64,000 bases of DNA. Source: Arthrobacter sp. Edens01. Lineage in GTDB: Bacteria > Actinomycetota > Actinomycetes > Actinomycetales > Micrococcaceae. Made by a program: the position numbers and the translations under genes. The notes under the pieces are model-generated. The model saw only the letters and a list, made by a program, of their open reading frames with translations, was not told where the DNA came from and searched no databases. How positions within the stretch are numbered: the first letter of the stretch is position 1; each line of letters begins with the position of its first letter. This document shows, piece by piece, positions 44,813 through 53,951 of this stretch. The stretch is from positions 31,811 through 95,810 of the forward strand of contig NZ_LKIU01000004.1 in NCBI RefSeq assembly GCF_001307035.1. Reading direction: 5' to 3'.

Positions 44813-45027
44813 AGCGGCCTTTCGTTCAGTGGCCCGGGCGGGTGCGGGCAGTTTGCAGTGTATCCCAGCGTGAGCTGTGTTACCCGTGGTGCAGGGCACA
44901 ACCGAGCGTGTCCTTATTCCGGCCTTGTGGGAAGGGAATTCGCCGATGCAGGGCGGTGTTATGTCCTCGGGTCGCGGCCCGTACAGCGACTAGGCTGGAA
45001 GGCAGCGCTAAGTAAGGAAGACAAGAC

Positions 45028-46923
45028 ATGAGCATGGAAGGCGCGGCCTGGAGTTCGCTGCACAAGATCTCCACCGCCAAGGGCACCGACCGGAAAATCT
45101 CGCGCGAGACATTGAAGCGCATTCTGGCCTTCGCATCGCCGTACCGCCGGCAGCTGATCGGGTTCCTGGTCCTGTCCACCGGCGGAGCGTTCCTGGCTGT
45201 GGCAACACCGGTCCTGGCAGGGGAAGTGGTCAATGCGATCGTGGCCGGTTCATCGGTGGACACCGTGATCTGGCTGGCCGCACTCATCGCCCTGGTCGCA
45301 ATTGCAGACGCCGCGGTATCCCTGGCTACGCGCTGGTTCTCCTCCAAAATCGGTGAACAGGTGATCCTGGACCTTCGCACCGCTGTCTTTGACCACGTGC
45401 AGCGCATGCCCATTGCATTCTTTACGCGTACCCGCACAGGGGCCCTGGTGAGCCGGCTGAACAATGACGTGATCGGCGCCCAGCAGGCCTTCAGCGGCAC
45501 GCTCTCCGGGGTGGTCAGCAACCTCGTTGCCCTCATCCTCACCCTGATCGTTATGCTCACGACGTCGTGGCAGGTGACTGTCCTTGCCATGCTTCTGCTG
45601 CCGGTGTTCCTGATCCCGGCCCGCCGGATGGGCAGCAGGCTTGCCGCCCTGCGGCGTGAAGCCGCGAACCACAACGCTTCCATGGGCACCCAGATGACGG
45701 AGCGTTTCTCCGCGCCGGGCGCCACACTCGTCAAGCTGTTTGGCCGGCCGGACCAGGAATCGACGGAGTTCGCCGTCCGCGCGGCACGGGTGCGCGACAT
45801 CGGCGTCAAGACCGCCATGATGCAGACGGTCTTTGTCACCGCACTGACCCTGGTTTCCGCCCTGGCCCTGGCTCTCGTCTACGGTCTTGGCGGCTGGTTC
45901 GCCCTGCAGGGAACCCTGAACACCGGCGACGTGGTGACTCTGGCCCTGCTGCTGACGCGCCTGTACGCACCGCTGACTTCCCTGGCCAACGCCCGGGTGG
46001 AAATCATGAGTGCCGTGGTCAGTTTTGAACGGGTCTTCGAGATTCTGGACCTCAAGCCGCTGATCCGTGAAAAAGAGAATCCCGCACCCGTCCCGCAGGG
46101 ACCGCTGGGAGTTGAGTTCGACGACGTGACTTTCGCGTATCCGACGGCGGACAAGGTCTCCCTTGCATCCCTGGAGGACGTTGCAGTCCTGGACAGCCGA
46201 GGCGGCGAAGACGTCCTGCACAGTGTCTCCTTCCGGGTTGAGCCGGGACAGACGGTGGCGCTGGTGGGCAGCTCGGGCGCGGGCAAGTCAACGATTGCCC
46301 AGCTGCTCTCCCGCCTGTACGACGTCGATTCAGGCGCCGTGCGCTTCTCCGGCACCGATGTGCGGGACTTGAGCTTTGAAGGAATGCGCTCCGCGCTGGG
46401 CATGGTGACCCAGGACGGGCACCTGTTCCACGAGACCATCCGCTCGAATCTGCTGCTGGCGAACCCGGGTGCCTCGGATGAGGAGATTTGGGATGCACTC
46501 CGGCGGGCACGGCTGGAGGAAATGATCCGTTCGCTTCCCGACGGACTCGAAACCATGGTGGGGGAGCGAGGCTACCGTCTCTCCGGCGGAGAACGGCAGC
46601 GCATGACCATTGCCCGGCTGCTGCTGGCCCAGCCGCGGATCGTGGTCCTGGATGAGGCGACGGCAGCGCTGGACTCGACGTCGGAAGCCGCGGTTCAGGC
46701 TGCCCTGACCGAGGCACTGGAAGGGCGCACCGCCGTCGTGATTGCCCACCGGCTCTCCACGATCCGCAACGCCGACCGGATCCTGGTGATCGAGGACGGG
46801 CGGATCGCCGAACAGGGAACGCATACGGAGCTGCTGGCGAAGGGCGGACGTTACGCCGAGCTCTACAACACCCAGTTCGCAGCGGCGGAGCCCGAGGCTG
46901 TCGGCGGGCAGGGACAGGCATAA
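45028..46923 (+). CDS. ABC transporter, fused permease and ATPase (multidrug/lipid exporter type)
   Basis: Half-transporter exporter (631 aa). Six membrane helices lie in residues 40-330 with the coupling segment MPIAFFTRTRTGALVSRLNNDV. The ATPase half has Walker A VGSSGAGKST, Q loop GMVTQDGHLFHETI, signature RLSGGERQR, Walker B IVVLDEATAALD and H loop VIAHRLSTI. An unusual insertion (residues 370-392) separates the A-loop YPTADK region from the strand before Walker A. Works as a dimer; substrate unknown. It ends just before an opposite-strand tRNA. Confidence 0.93.
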   Translation: MSMEGAAWSSLHKISTAKGTDRKISRETLKRILAFASPYRRQLIGFLVLSTGGAFLAVATPVLAGEVVNAIVAGSSVDTVIWLAALIALVAIADAAVSLATRWFSSKIGEQVILDLRTAVFDHVQRMPIAFFTRTRTGALVSRLNNDVIGAQQAFSGTLSGVVSNLVALILTLIVMLTTSWQVTVLAMLLLPVFLIPARRMGSRLAALRREAANHNASMGTQMTERFSAPGATLVKLFGRPDQESTEFAVRAARVRDIGVKTAMMQTVFVTALTLVSALALALVYGLGGWFALQGTLNTGDVVTLALLLTRLYAPLTSLANARVEIMSAVVSFERVFEILDLKPLIREKENPAPVPQGPLGVEFDDVTFAYPTADKVSLASLEDVAVLDSRGGEDVLHSVSFRVEPGQTVALVGSSGAGKSTIAQLLSRLYDVDSGAVRFSGTDVRDLSFEGMRSALGMVTQDGHLFHETIRSNLLLANPGASDEEIWDALRRARLEEMIRSLPDGLETMVGERGYRLSGGERQRMTIARLLLAQPRIVVLDEATAALDSTSEAAVQAALTEALEGRTAVVIAHRLSTIRNADRILVIEDGRIAEQGTHTELLAKGGRYAELYNTQFAAAEPEAVGGQGQA

Positions 46924-46928
46924 AAAAG

Positions 46929-47002
46929 TGCCCCCGGCCGGAATCGAACCGACGACCTGCCCTTTAGGAGAGGGCCGCTCTATCCTACTGAGCTACGGAG
47001 GC
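46929..47002 (-). tRNA. tRNA-Arg (anticodon CCT)
   Basis: Cloverleaf on the minus strand. Acceptor GCCTCCG (from 47002) pairs with CGGGGGC, with one T-G pair. D arm GCTC/GAGC, anticodon stem GCCCT/AGGGC around loop CTCCTAA (anticodon CCT, reading AGG), T arm GTCGG/CCGGC with loop TTCGATT, and discriminator A. The 3' CCA is not encoded; six T residues follow immediately (46922-46927), serving as the terminator. No integrase lies near it. Confidence 0.96.
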
Positions 47003-47034
47003 GTGGCCGCCGGCGTCCGGCAGCGATAAACAGC

Positions 47035-47598
47035 TTACCTGTTTTCGGCTCCGGGTGCCGCGCGGCCTGCACGGACGCCCTGCCGGGGCGTGGCCGGGCG
47101 GGCGGATGGGTCCGGATGGTGGCCGTCGGCGCCGTCGATCCGCTGGAGGTAGGTGTTGTAGGCCTGCCGCATTCCGGTGAGGAAGCCGTGGATCGTCTCC
47201 AGCTCTGCCTCGGAGTAGCGGTCCATCACCTCAGTAGTAAGGGCACCCAGCGGTCCGAAGTACGCTCCGGCAAGCTCGCGGGCAAGTGGTTCAAAGTGAA
47301 GCGTGACTTTGCGCCGGTCCTCTTCCGAGCGTGCGCGGTGGATATGCCCGATTTTCTCCAGGCGGTCAATGACTGCGGTCGTGGCCCCGGTGGACGTGCC
47401 CAGCAGGGCGCTCAGGCGCCCGGCAGTGAGCGGTTCCCCCCGGACCTCTGCCTCCATCACCAGGGTAAGTGCCCGCATGTCCGTGGAATTCAACCCGTGG
47501 TTGTGGGCAAATGCGTCCGCAACCAACTGGCCATCCAGGCCCATGCCACGGACAGCATTGACTATCTCCCGACGCAGCGCGTTCATCTCCACCATCAC
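47035..47598 (-). CDS. MarR-family transcriptional regulator
   Basis: Winged-helix repressor (187 aa). HTH region: LTLVMEAEVRGEPLTAGRLSALLGTSTGATTAVIDRLEKIGHIHRARSEEDRRKVTLHF (residues 43-101), with the DRR wing typical of MarR. The C-terminal 35 residues are a disordered Pro/Ala/Arg tail. The start may be the GTG at 47598 or the ATG four codons later; neither has a clear Shine-Dalgarno. Divergent from the MMPL transporter with a perfect inverted repeat between, so it very probably represses that gene and itself. Confidence 0.93.
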   Translation of the reverse strand: MMVEMNALRREIVNAVRGMGLDGQLVADAFAHNHGLNSTDMRALTLVMEAEVRGEPLTAGRLSALLGTSTGATTAVIDRLEKIGHIHRARSEEDRRKVTLHFEPLARELAGAYFGPLGALTTEVMDRYSEAELETIHGFLTGMRQAYNTYLQRIDGADGHHPDPSARPATPRQGVRAGRAAPGAENR

Positions 47599-47615
47599 AT
47601 AGTAGCTTCACGTTG

Positions 47616-47640
47616 AAGTATCTCTAAATAAGAGATACTT
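47616..47640. promoter_or_regulatory. MarR-type operator between marR-like gene and mmpL
   Basis: AAGTATCTCT (47616-47625), spacer AAATA, AGAGATACTT (47631-47640): a perfect 10-bp inverted repeat. A smaller repeat CTTCA-CGT-TGAAG (47606-47618) adjoins it on the regulator side. Located 18 bases from the regulator start and 43 from mmpL, in the divergent promoter region. Confidence 0.88.
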
Positions 47641-47683
47641 TGTTCTCTAGTTACTTTGCTTCCTACCACCAGGAGTACCACCC

Positions 47684-49816
47684 ATGAGCTCGAAGATAGT
47701 TAAATCCGCGAGAGCAGCGTTAATTACGCTGTTCCTCGGCCTGGTGGTGATCGTGGGGCTCTTCTCCATCCCGGTCCCCGAGAATGAGTCCTCCACGGTG
47801 GGCCAGCTCAGCGACAAGTACCAGGTCACCCAGGTGCAGGAGCTGCTCAAGGAGTTCCCTGATGCGCAGCAGTCCACCGCGCTCGTTGTCGTTTCGCGCG
47901 AAGACGGCGGCGAAATGACGGAGACAGACATTGCGGGCATCGCTGACATTAGTGCGGCGGCAACGGAAGCCGGCGTCGAAGCCCCTCCCGCGCAGGTTCC
48001 GCCGCTGGTCTCCGAGAACGGCGTTGTGGCCCTTATCCCCGTTACCCTGCAGGCTGCCAGTGACGACGGCGATGCCGTGGGCGATGAAGTCGCAGCCCTG
48101 CGTGAGGCAGTCAGCGACGCCGCGCCCCAGGGTCTGAAGGCCGAACTCACCGGCGGAGCTGCGTTTACCGCCGACCTTGCCGGTGTTTTCGCCGGCGCAA
48201 ACTTCACCCTCCTGGCGGTCACGGCTGCAGTTGTGGCACTGCTGCTGATCATCACCTACCGTTCGCCGTGGCTGTGGATCGTGCCCCTGGCCATCGTGGG
48301 CACCATCGAACAGCTTTCGCTCCGCATGGTGGACGTGCTTGCGCCGCTCGCGGGGATTGAGGTTGACCCGTCCGCCGTCGGCATCACCAGTGTCCTGGTG
48401 TTCGGTGCCGCGACGAACTACGCCCTTCTGCTTATCGCCCGCTACCGGGAAGAACTCCGGGTACACGACAGCGTCTACGCTGCGATGGGCAAGGCACTCA
48501 GCCGCACCCGCGAAGCGATCATCGCCTCCGGCGGCACCGTCATCCTGGCGCTGCTGACCCTGCTCTTCACGGACACCATGAGCTACCGCGGCCTTGGCTT
48601 CTCTGCAGCAGTGGGCATCGTCTTTGCCATCCTCAGTGCGCTCTTCCTGCTTCCAGTGGCTCTGGTGCTGCTGGGACGCAAGCTGTTCTGGCCGTTCGTG
48701 CCCAAGGTCGGAGACCCGGCACGTGAAGGCAAGTTCTGGGGCAAGCTGGGCGACGCAACGGCCCGTAAGCCGAAGACGATCGCCGGCATCGCCGTCATCG
48801 TCCTGCTGGTCATGGCCAGCGGTCTCTTCAGCGCCAAGATCGGCCTGAGCGAAAACGAACAGTTCACTGACAAGCCCGAAGCGGTGACTGCCGCAGAGAC
48901 GCTTTCCGAAGGCTTCGCCGCAGGTTCAACCTTCCCGGTGATCGTGCTGGTGGACTCGGATGAAGCAGAAGCGGCAGCCGAAGAGCTGGGGAGTGTGGAC
49001 GGCGTGGACAACGCCACCGTCAGTGCCGAGCATGACGGGCTGACCCGGATCGACCTGATTACCGCCTACGAAGCCGGCACCGATGAGGCCAACACCTTCA
49101 TCCGGGACCTTCGCTCGGACCTGGCGGAAAACCCGGACTACGGAGCCCTGGTAGGTGGCGAGGCAGCCGAGCGGGTTGACCAGCTGGACGCAAATACGCA
49201 TGACGTGACGCTGGTTGTTTCCCTGGTCATCATCCTGGTGTTCCTCGTGCTGCTGGTGCTGCTGCGGTCCCTGGTAGCCCCGTTCCTGCTGGTCGCCTCC
49301 GTGCTGCTGACCTTCTTCGCGGCAAGCGGCCTGAGCTGGCTGCTGTTCGAGAACGTGCTGGGCTTCCCGGCGCTGGACACCCTGACACTGCTGTACAGCT
49401 TCCTGTTCCTGGTGGCCCTGGGTGTTGACTACAACATCTTCCTGGTCACCCGGGCCCGGGAGAACGCCGGCACCATGGGAACCAAGAAGGGCATGCTGGC
49501 AGCACTGCGCTCCACCGGCGGCGTGATTACCAGTGCAGGCATCCTGCTGGCCGCGGTATTCGTGGTGCTCGGTGTGCTGCCGCTGGTCACCCTGACCCAG
49601 GTGGGCATCACCGTGGCGATCGGCGTCCTGTTCGACACCCTGATCGTGCGGACCGTTATTGTGCCGGCCCTAGTGTTTGTCCTCGGTGACAAGTTCTGGT
49701 GGCCGTCCCGGCCGGGCGCTAAAAACGGCAAGCACGGACGCCACCAGGCTGAGCCCGAGGAGGACCCAGCGGGCGACCGTGAGGATGCTGGCCAGGCCAG
49801 CGTCACCGGCCGCTAG
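47684..49816 (+). CDS. MMPL-family RND transporter
   Basis: Twelve-helix proton-driven exporter (710 aa, YdfJ/MmpL type), exporting lipids or drugs. Helix 1 at 8-28, a large extracytoplasmic domain (30-170), then a helix block with GITSVLVFGAATNYALLLIARYREEL and MSYRGLGFSAAVGIVFAI. A second extracytoplasmic domain (about 385-500) is followed by the second block with LVALGVDYNIFLVTRARE, which contains the proton-relay Asp-Tyr pair. AGGAG precedes the ATG. Regulated by the divergent MarR protein. Its last 147 bases overlap an opposite-strand gene. Confidence 0.93.
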   Translation: MSSKIVKSARAALITLFLGLVVIVGLFSIPVPENESSTVGQLSDKYQVTQVQELLKEFPDAQQSTALVVVSREDGGEMTETDIAGIADISAAATEAGVEAPPAQVPPLVSENGVVALIPVTLQAASDDGDAVGDEVAALREAVSDAAPQGLKAELTGGAAFTADLAGVFAGANFTLLAVTAAVVALLLIITYRSPWLWIVPLAIVGTIEQLSLRMVDVLAPLAGIEVDPSAVGITSVLVFGAATNYALLLIARYREELRVHDSVYAAMGKALSRTREAIIASGGTVILALLTLLFTDTMSYRGLGFSAAVGIVFAILSALFLLPVALVLLGRKLFWPFVPKVGDPAREGKFWGKLGDATARKPKTIAGIAVIVLLVMASGLFSAKIGLSENEQFTDKPEAVTAAETLSEGFAAGSTFPVIVLVDSDEAEAAAEELGSVDGVDNATVSAEHDGLTRIDLITAYEAGTDEANTFIRDLRSDLAENPDYGALVGGEAAERVDQLDANTHDVTLVVSLVIILVFLVLLVLLRSLVAPFLLVASVLLTFFAASGLSWLLFENVLGFPALDTLTLLYSFLFLVALGVDYNIFLVTRARENAGTMGTKKGMLAALRSTGGVITSAGILLAAVFVVLGVLPLVTLTQVGITVAIGVLFDTLIVRTVIVPALVFVLGDKFWWPSRPGAKNGKHGRHQAEPEEDPAGDREDAGQASVTGR

Positions 49817-50314
49817 CTCCGCGGACCCCAGAACGCCGTCAATGGCGACGTTCTCCCAGAGATCCGCTATGACAAAGAGGATCGGAAAGGCCCACAACAC
49901 CCAGCGGAGCGAACGCCGCCGGGTATTGAGCCCGATGATCAGCAGCCACGCGAATCCGAAGATCAGGGGAAAGAGGGTGCCTGCCGTCTTGTGGACGTAG
50001 CTGAGCTGGCCCAGCGCATCGGCATCCAACGCCGAGCGCAGGGCCGCCAGGTACTCCATGTCGTACCCGCCGATCAGCGAGTCCGGCATGGCCAGGCCCC
50101 CGGAAAGCTGGGTCATCTGGTCCAGCACCAGCAGGTGGTAGTACCAGAACATAAACAGCGCGGTGGCCGCCGCGGCAATCACGACCAAATTGGCGTTGGT
50201 CTTGGCCTGCTGCGGCGTCCGCTGCGTTGTTGGATTGGCAGGGACCTGTGCCCCTGCCGGAAGCTGTGCCTTGTCGCCGTGCTTGGCGGCGCGCTGTGCC
50301 GGAGTTTTACCCAT
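49670..50314 (-). CDS. Four-helix membrane protein of unknown function, antisense-overlapping mmpL
   Basis: Not assigned to a family (214 aa). Basic N-terminus, then helix 1 (LVVIAAAATALFMFWYYHLLVL), an extracytoplasmic loop (70-108), helix 2 (LFPLIFGFAWLLIIGL), helix 3 (LRWVLWAFPILFVIADLW) and helix 4 (ILTVARWVLLGLSLVASVLAVFSA). Helix 4 is encoded entirely inside the mmpL reading frame on the other strand, so both genes appear to use the same 147 bases. The clean helix and positive-inside pattern support translation. Confidence 0.75.
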   Translation of the reverse strand: MGKTPAQRAAKHGDKAQLPAGAQVPANPTTQRTPQQAKTNANLVVIAAAATALFMFWYYHLLVLDQMTQLSGGLAMPDSLIGGYDMEYLAALRSALDADALGQLSYVHKTAGTLFPLIFGFAWLLIIGLNTRRRSLRWVLWAFPILFVIADLWENVAIDGVLGSAELAAGDAGLASILTVARWVLLGLSLVASVLAVFSARPGRPPELVTEDKH

Positions 50315-50344
50315 ACCTCCAGTATGGCGGAGGCCTGCCCGCTC

Positions 50345-50373
50345 CTTGCTGCATGTGGCAGCCGGGCTAGGCT
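50345..50373 (+). promoter_or_regulatory. Promoter of the leaderless inositol-phosphatase-family gene
   Basis: TTGCTG (50346-50351), 16-base spacer, TAGGCT (50368-50373), ending six bases before the ATG at 50380. No Shine-Dalgarno; transcription should start at or beside the A of ATG. Confidence 0.65.
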
Positions 50374-50379
50374 AAGGGC

Positions 50380-51183
50380 ATGAGTGCCTACGCCGCCGAA
50401 GAAGATTTCGCCCTGGCCGCCTCCCTGGTCCGTGAGGCAGGGGCGCTCGCCCTGGCCATGCGCCGCGAAGGGCTGACCGGGAAACAAAAAACCTCAGTCT
50501 CAGACGTAGTGACCGCAGCTGACCATGCTGCGGAAGAACTCGTCCTCGAGACCCTCCGCCGGCTGCGGCCAGAGGACGGGATCCTCGGTGAAGAGGGTGC
50601 CAGCCACGAGGGGACCTCCGGGCGCACGTGGGTCATCGATCCTGTGGACGGCACCTACAATTTCCTCTCCGGCTCTACCTACTGGTGTTCTGCGCTCGCT
50701 CTGCGGGACGATCGGGAAGCGGACACGGTGAGCGGGAACCCGCCCGTGCTGCTTGGTGCGATCTTCCAGCCCCAGGAGGACCGGCTGTGGCTGGGCGGAC
50801 CCGGGCATCCGGCAACCCTGAACGGTGAAGAGCTTCCCGCGTTGAAGGATGCCGACCTGGACCGGCTCAGCGCCGGCACCTACCTCCACCCGACCTGGCT
50901 GAAGCGCGAAGATGTTGCCGGCCCCTGGACCCGTGCGGCCTCAGGCGCCGCAACCCTGCGCATGCTGGGTTCGGGATCCTGTGACCTCGGTTCCGTGGCA
51001 ACGGGCCGGCTGGGCCTCTGGTTCCAGCACAGCTGCCCCGAATGGGACTGGCTGCCGGGCAAGGCAATCGTTGAAGCGGCTTCCGGCACGACGGCGGTGA
51101 TCGAGGTCCGCGGCTTCCGCTGGTACATAGCCGGACCCGCAGCAGCCGTCCGCGAAGTCCAGCGCCGGCTGGCGGACAGCTAG
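50380..51183 (+). CDS. Inositol monophosphatase-family phosphatase (SuhB/HisN type)
   Basis: Mg-dependent sugar-phosphate phosphatase (267 aa). Metal and catalytic motifs: ILGEEG (Glu), WVIDPVDGTYNFLSG (DPxDGT) and the C-terminal WDWLPGKAIVEAA. It could dephosphorylate inositol-1-phosphate or histidinol-phosphate; the sequence does not decide. The actinobacterial HisN/ImpA type is likely. It lies 77 bases upstream of pcrA on the same strand. Confidence 0.92.
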   Translation: MSAYAAEEDFALAASLVREAGALALAMRREGLTGKQKTSVSDVVTAADHAAEELVLETLRRLRPEDGILGEEGASHEGTSGRTWVIDPVDGTYNFLSGSTYWCSALALRDDREADTVSGNPPVLLGAIFQPQEDRLWLGGPGHPATLNGEELPALKDADLDRLSAGTYLHPTWLKREDVAGPWTRAASGAATLRMLGSGSCDLGSVATGRLGLWFQHSCPEWDWLPGKAIVEAASGTTAVIEVRGFRWYIAGPAAAVREVQRRLADS

Positions 51184-51260
51184 GCAAAAGGTCCAGGGAC
51201 CGGACGCCGGAAACGGCGTTCGGGAAAATGTCCGGGCCAGCACCTAGACTTAAAACCACC

Positions 51261-53753
51261 ATGGACTATCTCTTTGATCCGTACTTTTCCACGCCCGCGA
51301 AGACCAAGGCCTCCGCGGACTCCGCAGACGAGCAGGGCGGCCAGGACAAAACGGCGGAAGCTGCCAGGCAGGATGCAGGGCATTCCCGCGGCCGTTCCCC
51401 GCGCGTGGATGAAGCACGGGCCGCGGATCTGCTGCGCGGTCTGAACCCGCAGCAGGAGGAGGCCGTGAAGCACGCGGGATCGCCGCTGCTCATCGTGGCC
51501 GGCGCCGGGTCGGGCAAGACCAGGGTGCTCAGCCACCGGATCGCCTACCTGATGGCTACCGGCCGCTCCAATCCCGGCCAGATTCTGGCCATCACGTTCA
51601 CCAACAAGGCCGCAGCGGAAATGCGTGAGCGGATTGAATCGCTTGTGGGCGGGGTGGCCAAGACCATGTGGATCTCCACCTTCCACTCATCCTGCGTGCG
51701 CATCCTCCGCCGCGAGGCCAAAGCCGTGGGGATGAACTCCAACTTCTCCATCTATGACTCCGCAGACACCCTCCGGCTGATCACGCTGGTGGCCAAGGGC
51801 CTGGACCTGGACCCCAAGCGGTTCGCGCCCAAGGCGATCGCCAACAAGATTTCGGGGCTCAAAAACGAACTCATCGACGACGAGTCCTATGCGTCCAGCG
51901 CCAACTATTCGGATCCGTTCGAGCAGGCCGTGGCCCAGGTCTACACCGGGTACACCCAGCGCATGCGCCAGGCCAACGCCATGGACTTCGACGACCTGAT
52001 CGCCCAGACCGTCTACATGTTCCGTGCCTTCCCCGGTGTGGCGGAGTACTACCGGCGGCGCTTCCGGCACATTCTGGTGGACGAGTACCAGGACACCAAC
52101 CACGCCCAGTACGCCCTGGTCCGTGAACTCGTGGGGGTGGAGGGTGAAGGCCACCTGGACATTCCGCCCGCCGAACTCACCGTTGTCGGCGACTCCGACC
52201 AGTCCATCTACGCCTTCCGCGGCGCAGATGTCCGCAACATCGTGGACTTTGAGAAGGACTACCCTTCCGCCCGGACCATCCTGCTGGAACAGAACTACCG
52301 CTCCACGCAGACCATCCTCTCGGCGGCGAATGCGGTGATTTCCCGCAACCCCAACCGGCCGGAAAAGAAGCTCTGGACCGCCGAAGGGGACGGCGCCAAG
52401 ATCGTGGGCTACGTAGGGGAGAACGAGCACGAGGAAGCCCGGTTCATCGCCGAGGAAATCGACCGCCTGCAGGACGAAGAGAACCTGCGGCCCGGCGACG
52501 TCGCCATCTTCTACCGCACCAACGCCCAGTCCCGTTCACTTGAAGACGTGCTGGTGCGCGTCGGCCTGCCGTACAAAGTGGTGGGCGGCACCAGGTTCTA
52601 CGAGCGCAAGGAAATCAAGGACGCGCTGGCGTACCTGCGCGTGCTGGCCAACCAGGACGACGTCGTGAACCTGCGGCGCATTCTCAACGAGCCAAAGCGC
52701 GGAATCGGCGACCGCGCGGAGTATTCCGTGGCCGCATTGGCGGAGCGGGAACGGATCAGCTTTATGACGGCACTGCGCCGGGCAGAAGAGGCTCCCGGCC
52801 TGGCCACGCGGTCGCTGAACGCCGTGAACGGATTCGTGAAGCTGATTGACGACCTGGCGGAAGTCGCATCAGGATCCGGAGCGTCGGCAGCACTGGAAGC
52901 CGTGCTGGAACAGACCGGTTACTTGGCGCAGCTGCGTTCCAGCGCCGATCCCCAGGATGAATCGCGGGTGGAGAACCTGGCTGAACTGGTCGCCGTCGTG
53001 CGTGAATTCGAACGCGACAATCCCGAGGGGACGCTTGAGCAGTTCCTGGAGCAGGTGTCCCTGGTCGCGGATGCGGACCAGATTCCGGACGCCCCGGAAG
53101 GCTCCGCCGAGGAAGTCGCCGCCGCCGTCGAGGAATCCCGCCGTCAGGGCGTTGTCACGCTGATGACGCTGCACACCGCCAAGGGCCTGGAGTTCCCGGT
53201 GGTGTTCCTGACTGGTATGGAACAGGGCATCTTCCCGCACCAGCGCTCCGCTACCGATCCCGCAGAGCTGGCAGAAGAGCGGCGCCTGGCTTACGTGGGA
53301 CTGACCCGCGCCCGCCAGCGGCTCTACCTGACCCGGTCCGAGGTGCGGAGCATGTGGGGGCAGAGCCAGTACAACCCGGCCAGCCAGTTCGTGGGGGAGG
53401 TGCCTGCGGACCTCATCGAATGGAAGCGTGAAGGCATGGACCGCCCAACCTGGGGAGGCGGCGGAAGCATCACCTCCAGCCGGTACAGCGGCTCACACTG
53501 GGGTGCGGGCTCGTCCTCATCAACGGGCGGCAGCATTGCGGCCGCACCGGTGTCCAAGGCCATGGGCCGCGTCCAGCCGCAGAAGGAAGTCATTTCGGTG
53601 GCGGTCGGAGACAAGGTCAACCACACATCCTTTGGCCACGGCACCGTGCTCGCCGTTGAAGGGGCGGGGGATAAGACGGTGGCGAAGGTTAAGTTCGACG
53701 CCGGGGAGAAGCGCCTGCTCCTGCGATACGCCCCGCTGACCAAGGAGTCCTAG
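51261..53753 (+). CDS. pcrA: ATP-dependent DNA helicase PcrA/UvrD1
   Basis: SF1A 3'-5' helicase (830 aa from the ATG at 51261). Motif Q LNPQQEEAVKHAGSPLL, Walker A VAGAGSGKTRVL, Ia FTNKAAAEM, II VDEYQDTN, III VVGDSDQSIYAFRGAD, IV LEQNYRST, V TLHTAKGLEFPVVF and VI VGLTRARQRLYL. The C-terminal Tudor-like region (VGDKVNHTSFGHGTVLAVEG) contacts RNA polymerase or Ku in homologues. TAGACT ends 10 bases before the ATG, so the leader is very short. Followed by sucC-sucD, as in Mycobacterium (Rv0949, Rv0951-0952). Confidence 0.97.
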   Translation: MDYLFDPYFSTPAKTKASADSADEQGGQDKTAEAARQDAGHSRGRSPRVDEARAADLLRGLNPQQEEAVKHAGSPLLIVAGAGSGKTRVLSHRIAYLMATGRSNPGQILAITFTNKAAAEMRERIESLVGGVAKTMWISTFHSSCVRILRREAKAVGMNSNFSIYDSADTLRLITLVAKGLDLDPKRFAPKAIANKISGLKNELIDDESYASSANYSDPFEQAVAQVYTGYTQRMRQANAMDFDDLIAQTVYMFRAFPGVAEYYRRRFRHILVDEYQDTNHAQYALVRELVGVEGEGHLDIPPAELTVVGDSDQSIYAFRGADVRNIVDFEKDYPSARTILLEQNYRSTQTILSAANAVISRNPNRPEKKLWTAEGDGAKIVGYVGENEHEEARFIAEEIDRLQDEENLRPGDVAIFYRTNAQSRSLEDVLVRVGLPYKVVGGTRFYERKEIKDALAYLRVLANQDDVVNLRRILNEPKRGIGDRAEYSVAALAERERISFMTALRRAEEAPGLATRSLNAVNGFVKLIDDLAEVASGSGASAALEAVLEQTGYLAQLRSSADPQDESRVENLAELVAVVREFERDNPEGTLEQFLEQVSLVADADQIPDAPEGSAEEVAAAVEESRRQGVVTLMTLHTAKGLEFPVVFLTGMEQGIFPHQRSATDPAELAEERRLAYVGLTRARQRLYLTRSEVRSMWGQSQYNPASQFVGEVPADLIEWKREGMDRPTWGGGGSITSSRYSGSHWGAGSSSSTGGSIAAAPVSKAMGRVQPQKEVISVAVGDKVNHTSFGHGTVLAVEGAGDKTVAKVKFDAGEKRLLLRYAPLTKES

Positions 53754-53900
53754 CACACAAGGTCTCCATAACGGACAGCCGGATTTTCTACAAACCATAG
53801 AACTGTGCCCTTCATCACTAAAGCGGTAGTCTGTGAGGGGCCTGAAGAGCCGAGGGACTAAAGTTCCAATGGGGCAGCCCGGCTTCATGCATCTGCTTCG

Positions 53901-53914
53901 CGATCAGCTGATCG
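53901..53914. promoter_or_regulatory. Palindrome in the sucC leader
   Basis: CGATCAGCTGATCG, a perfect 14-bp palindrome, 37 bases before sucC. TAGTCT at 53827-53832 is a candidate -10 upstream, so the palindrome is in the leader or is a repressor site. Its factor is unknown. Confidence 0.4.
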
Positions 53915-53951
53915 AATGTAAACCTACTTCGACGTAGAAGGACACTAGCCC

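Noticed and set aside
46929-47002. The tRNA-Arg gene as an integration site of a mobile element
   Set aside because: No integrase, no duplicated tRNA end and no change in gene type on either side.
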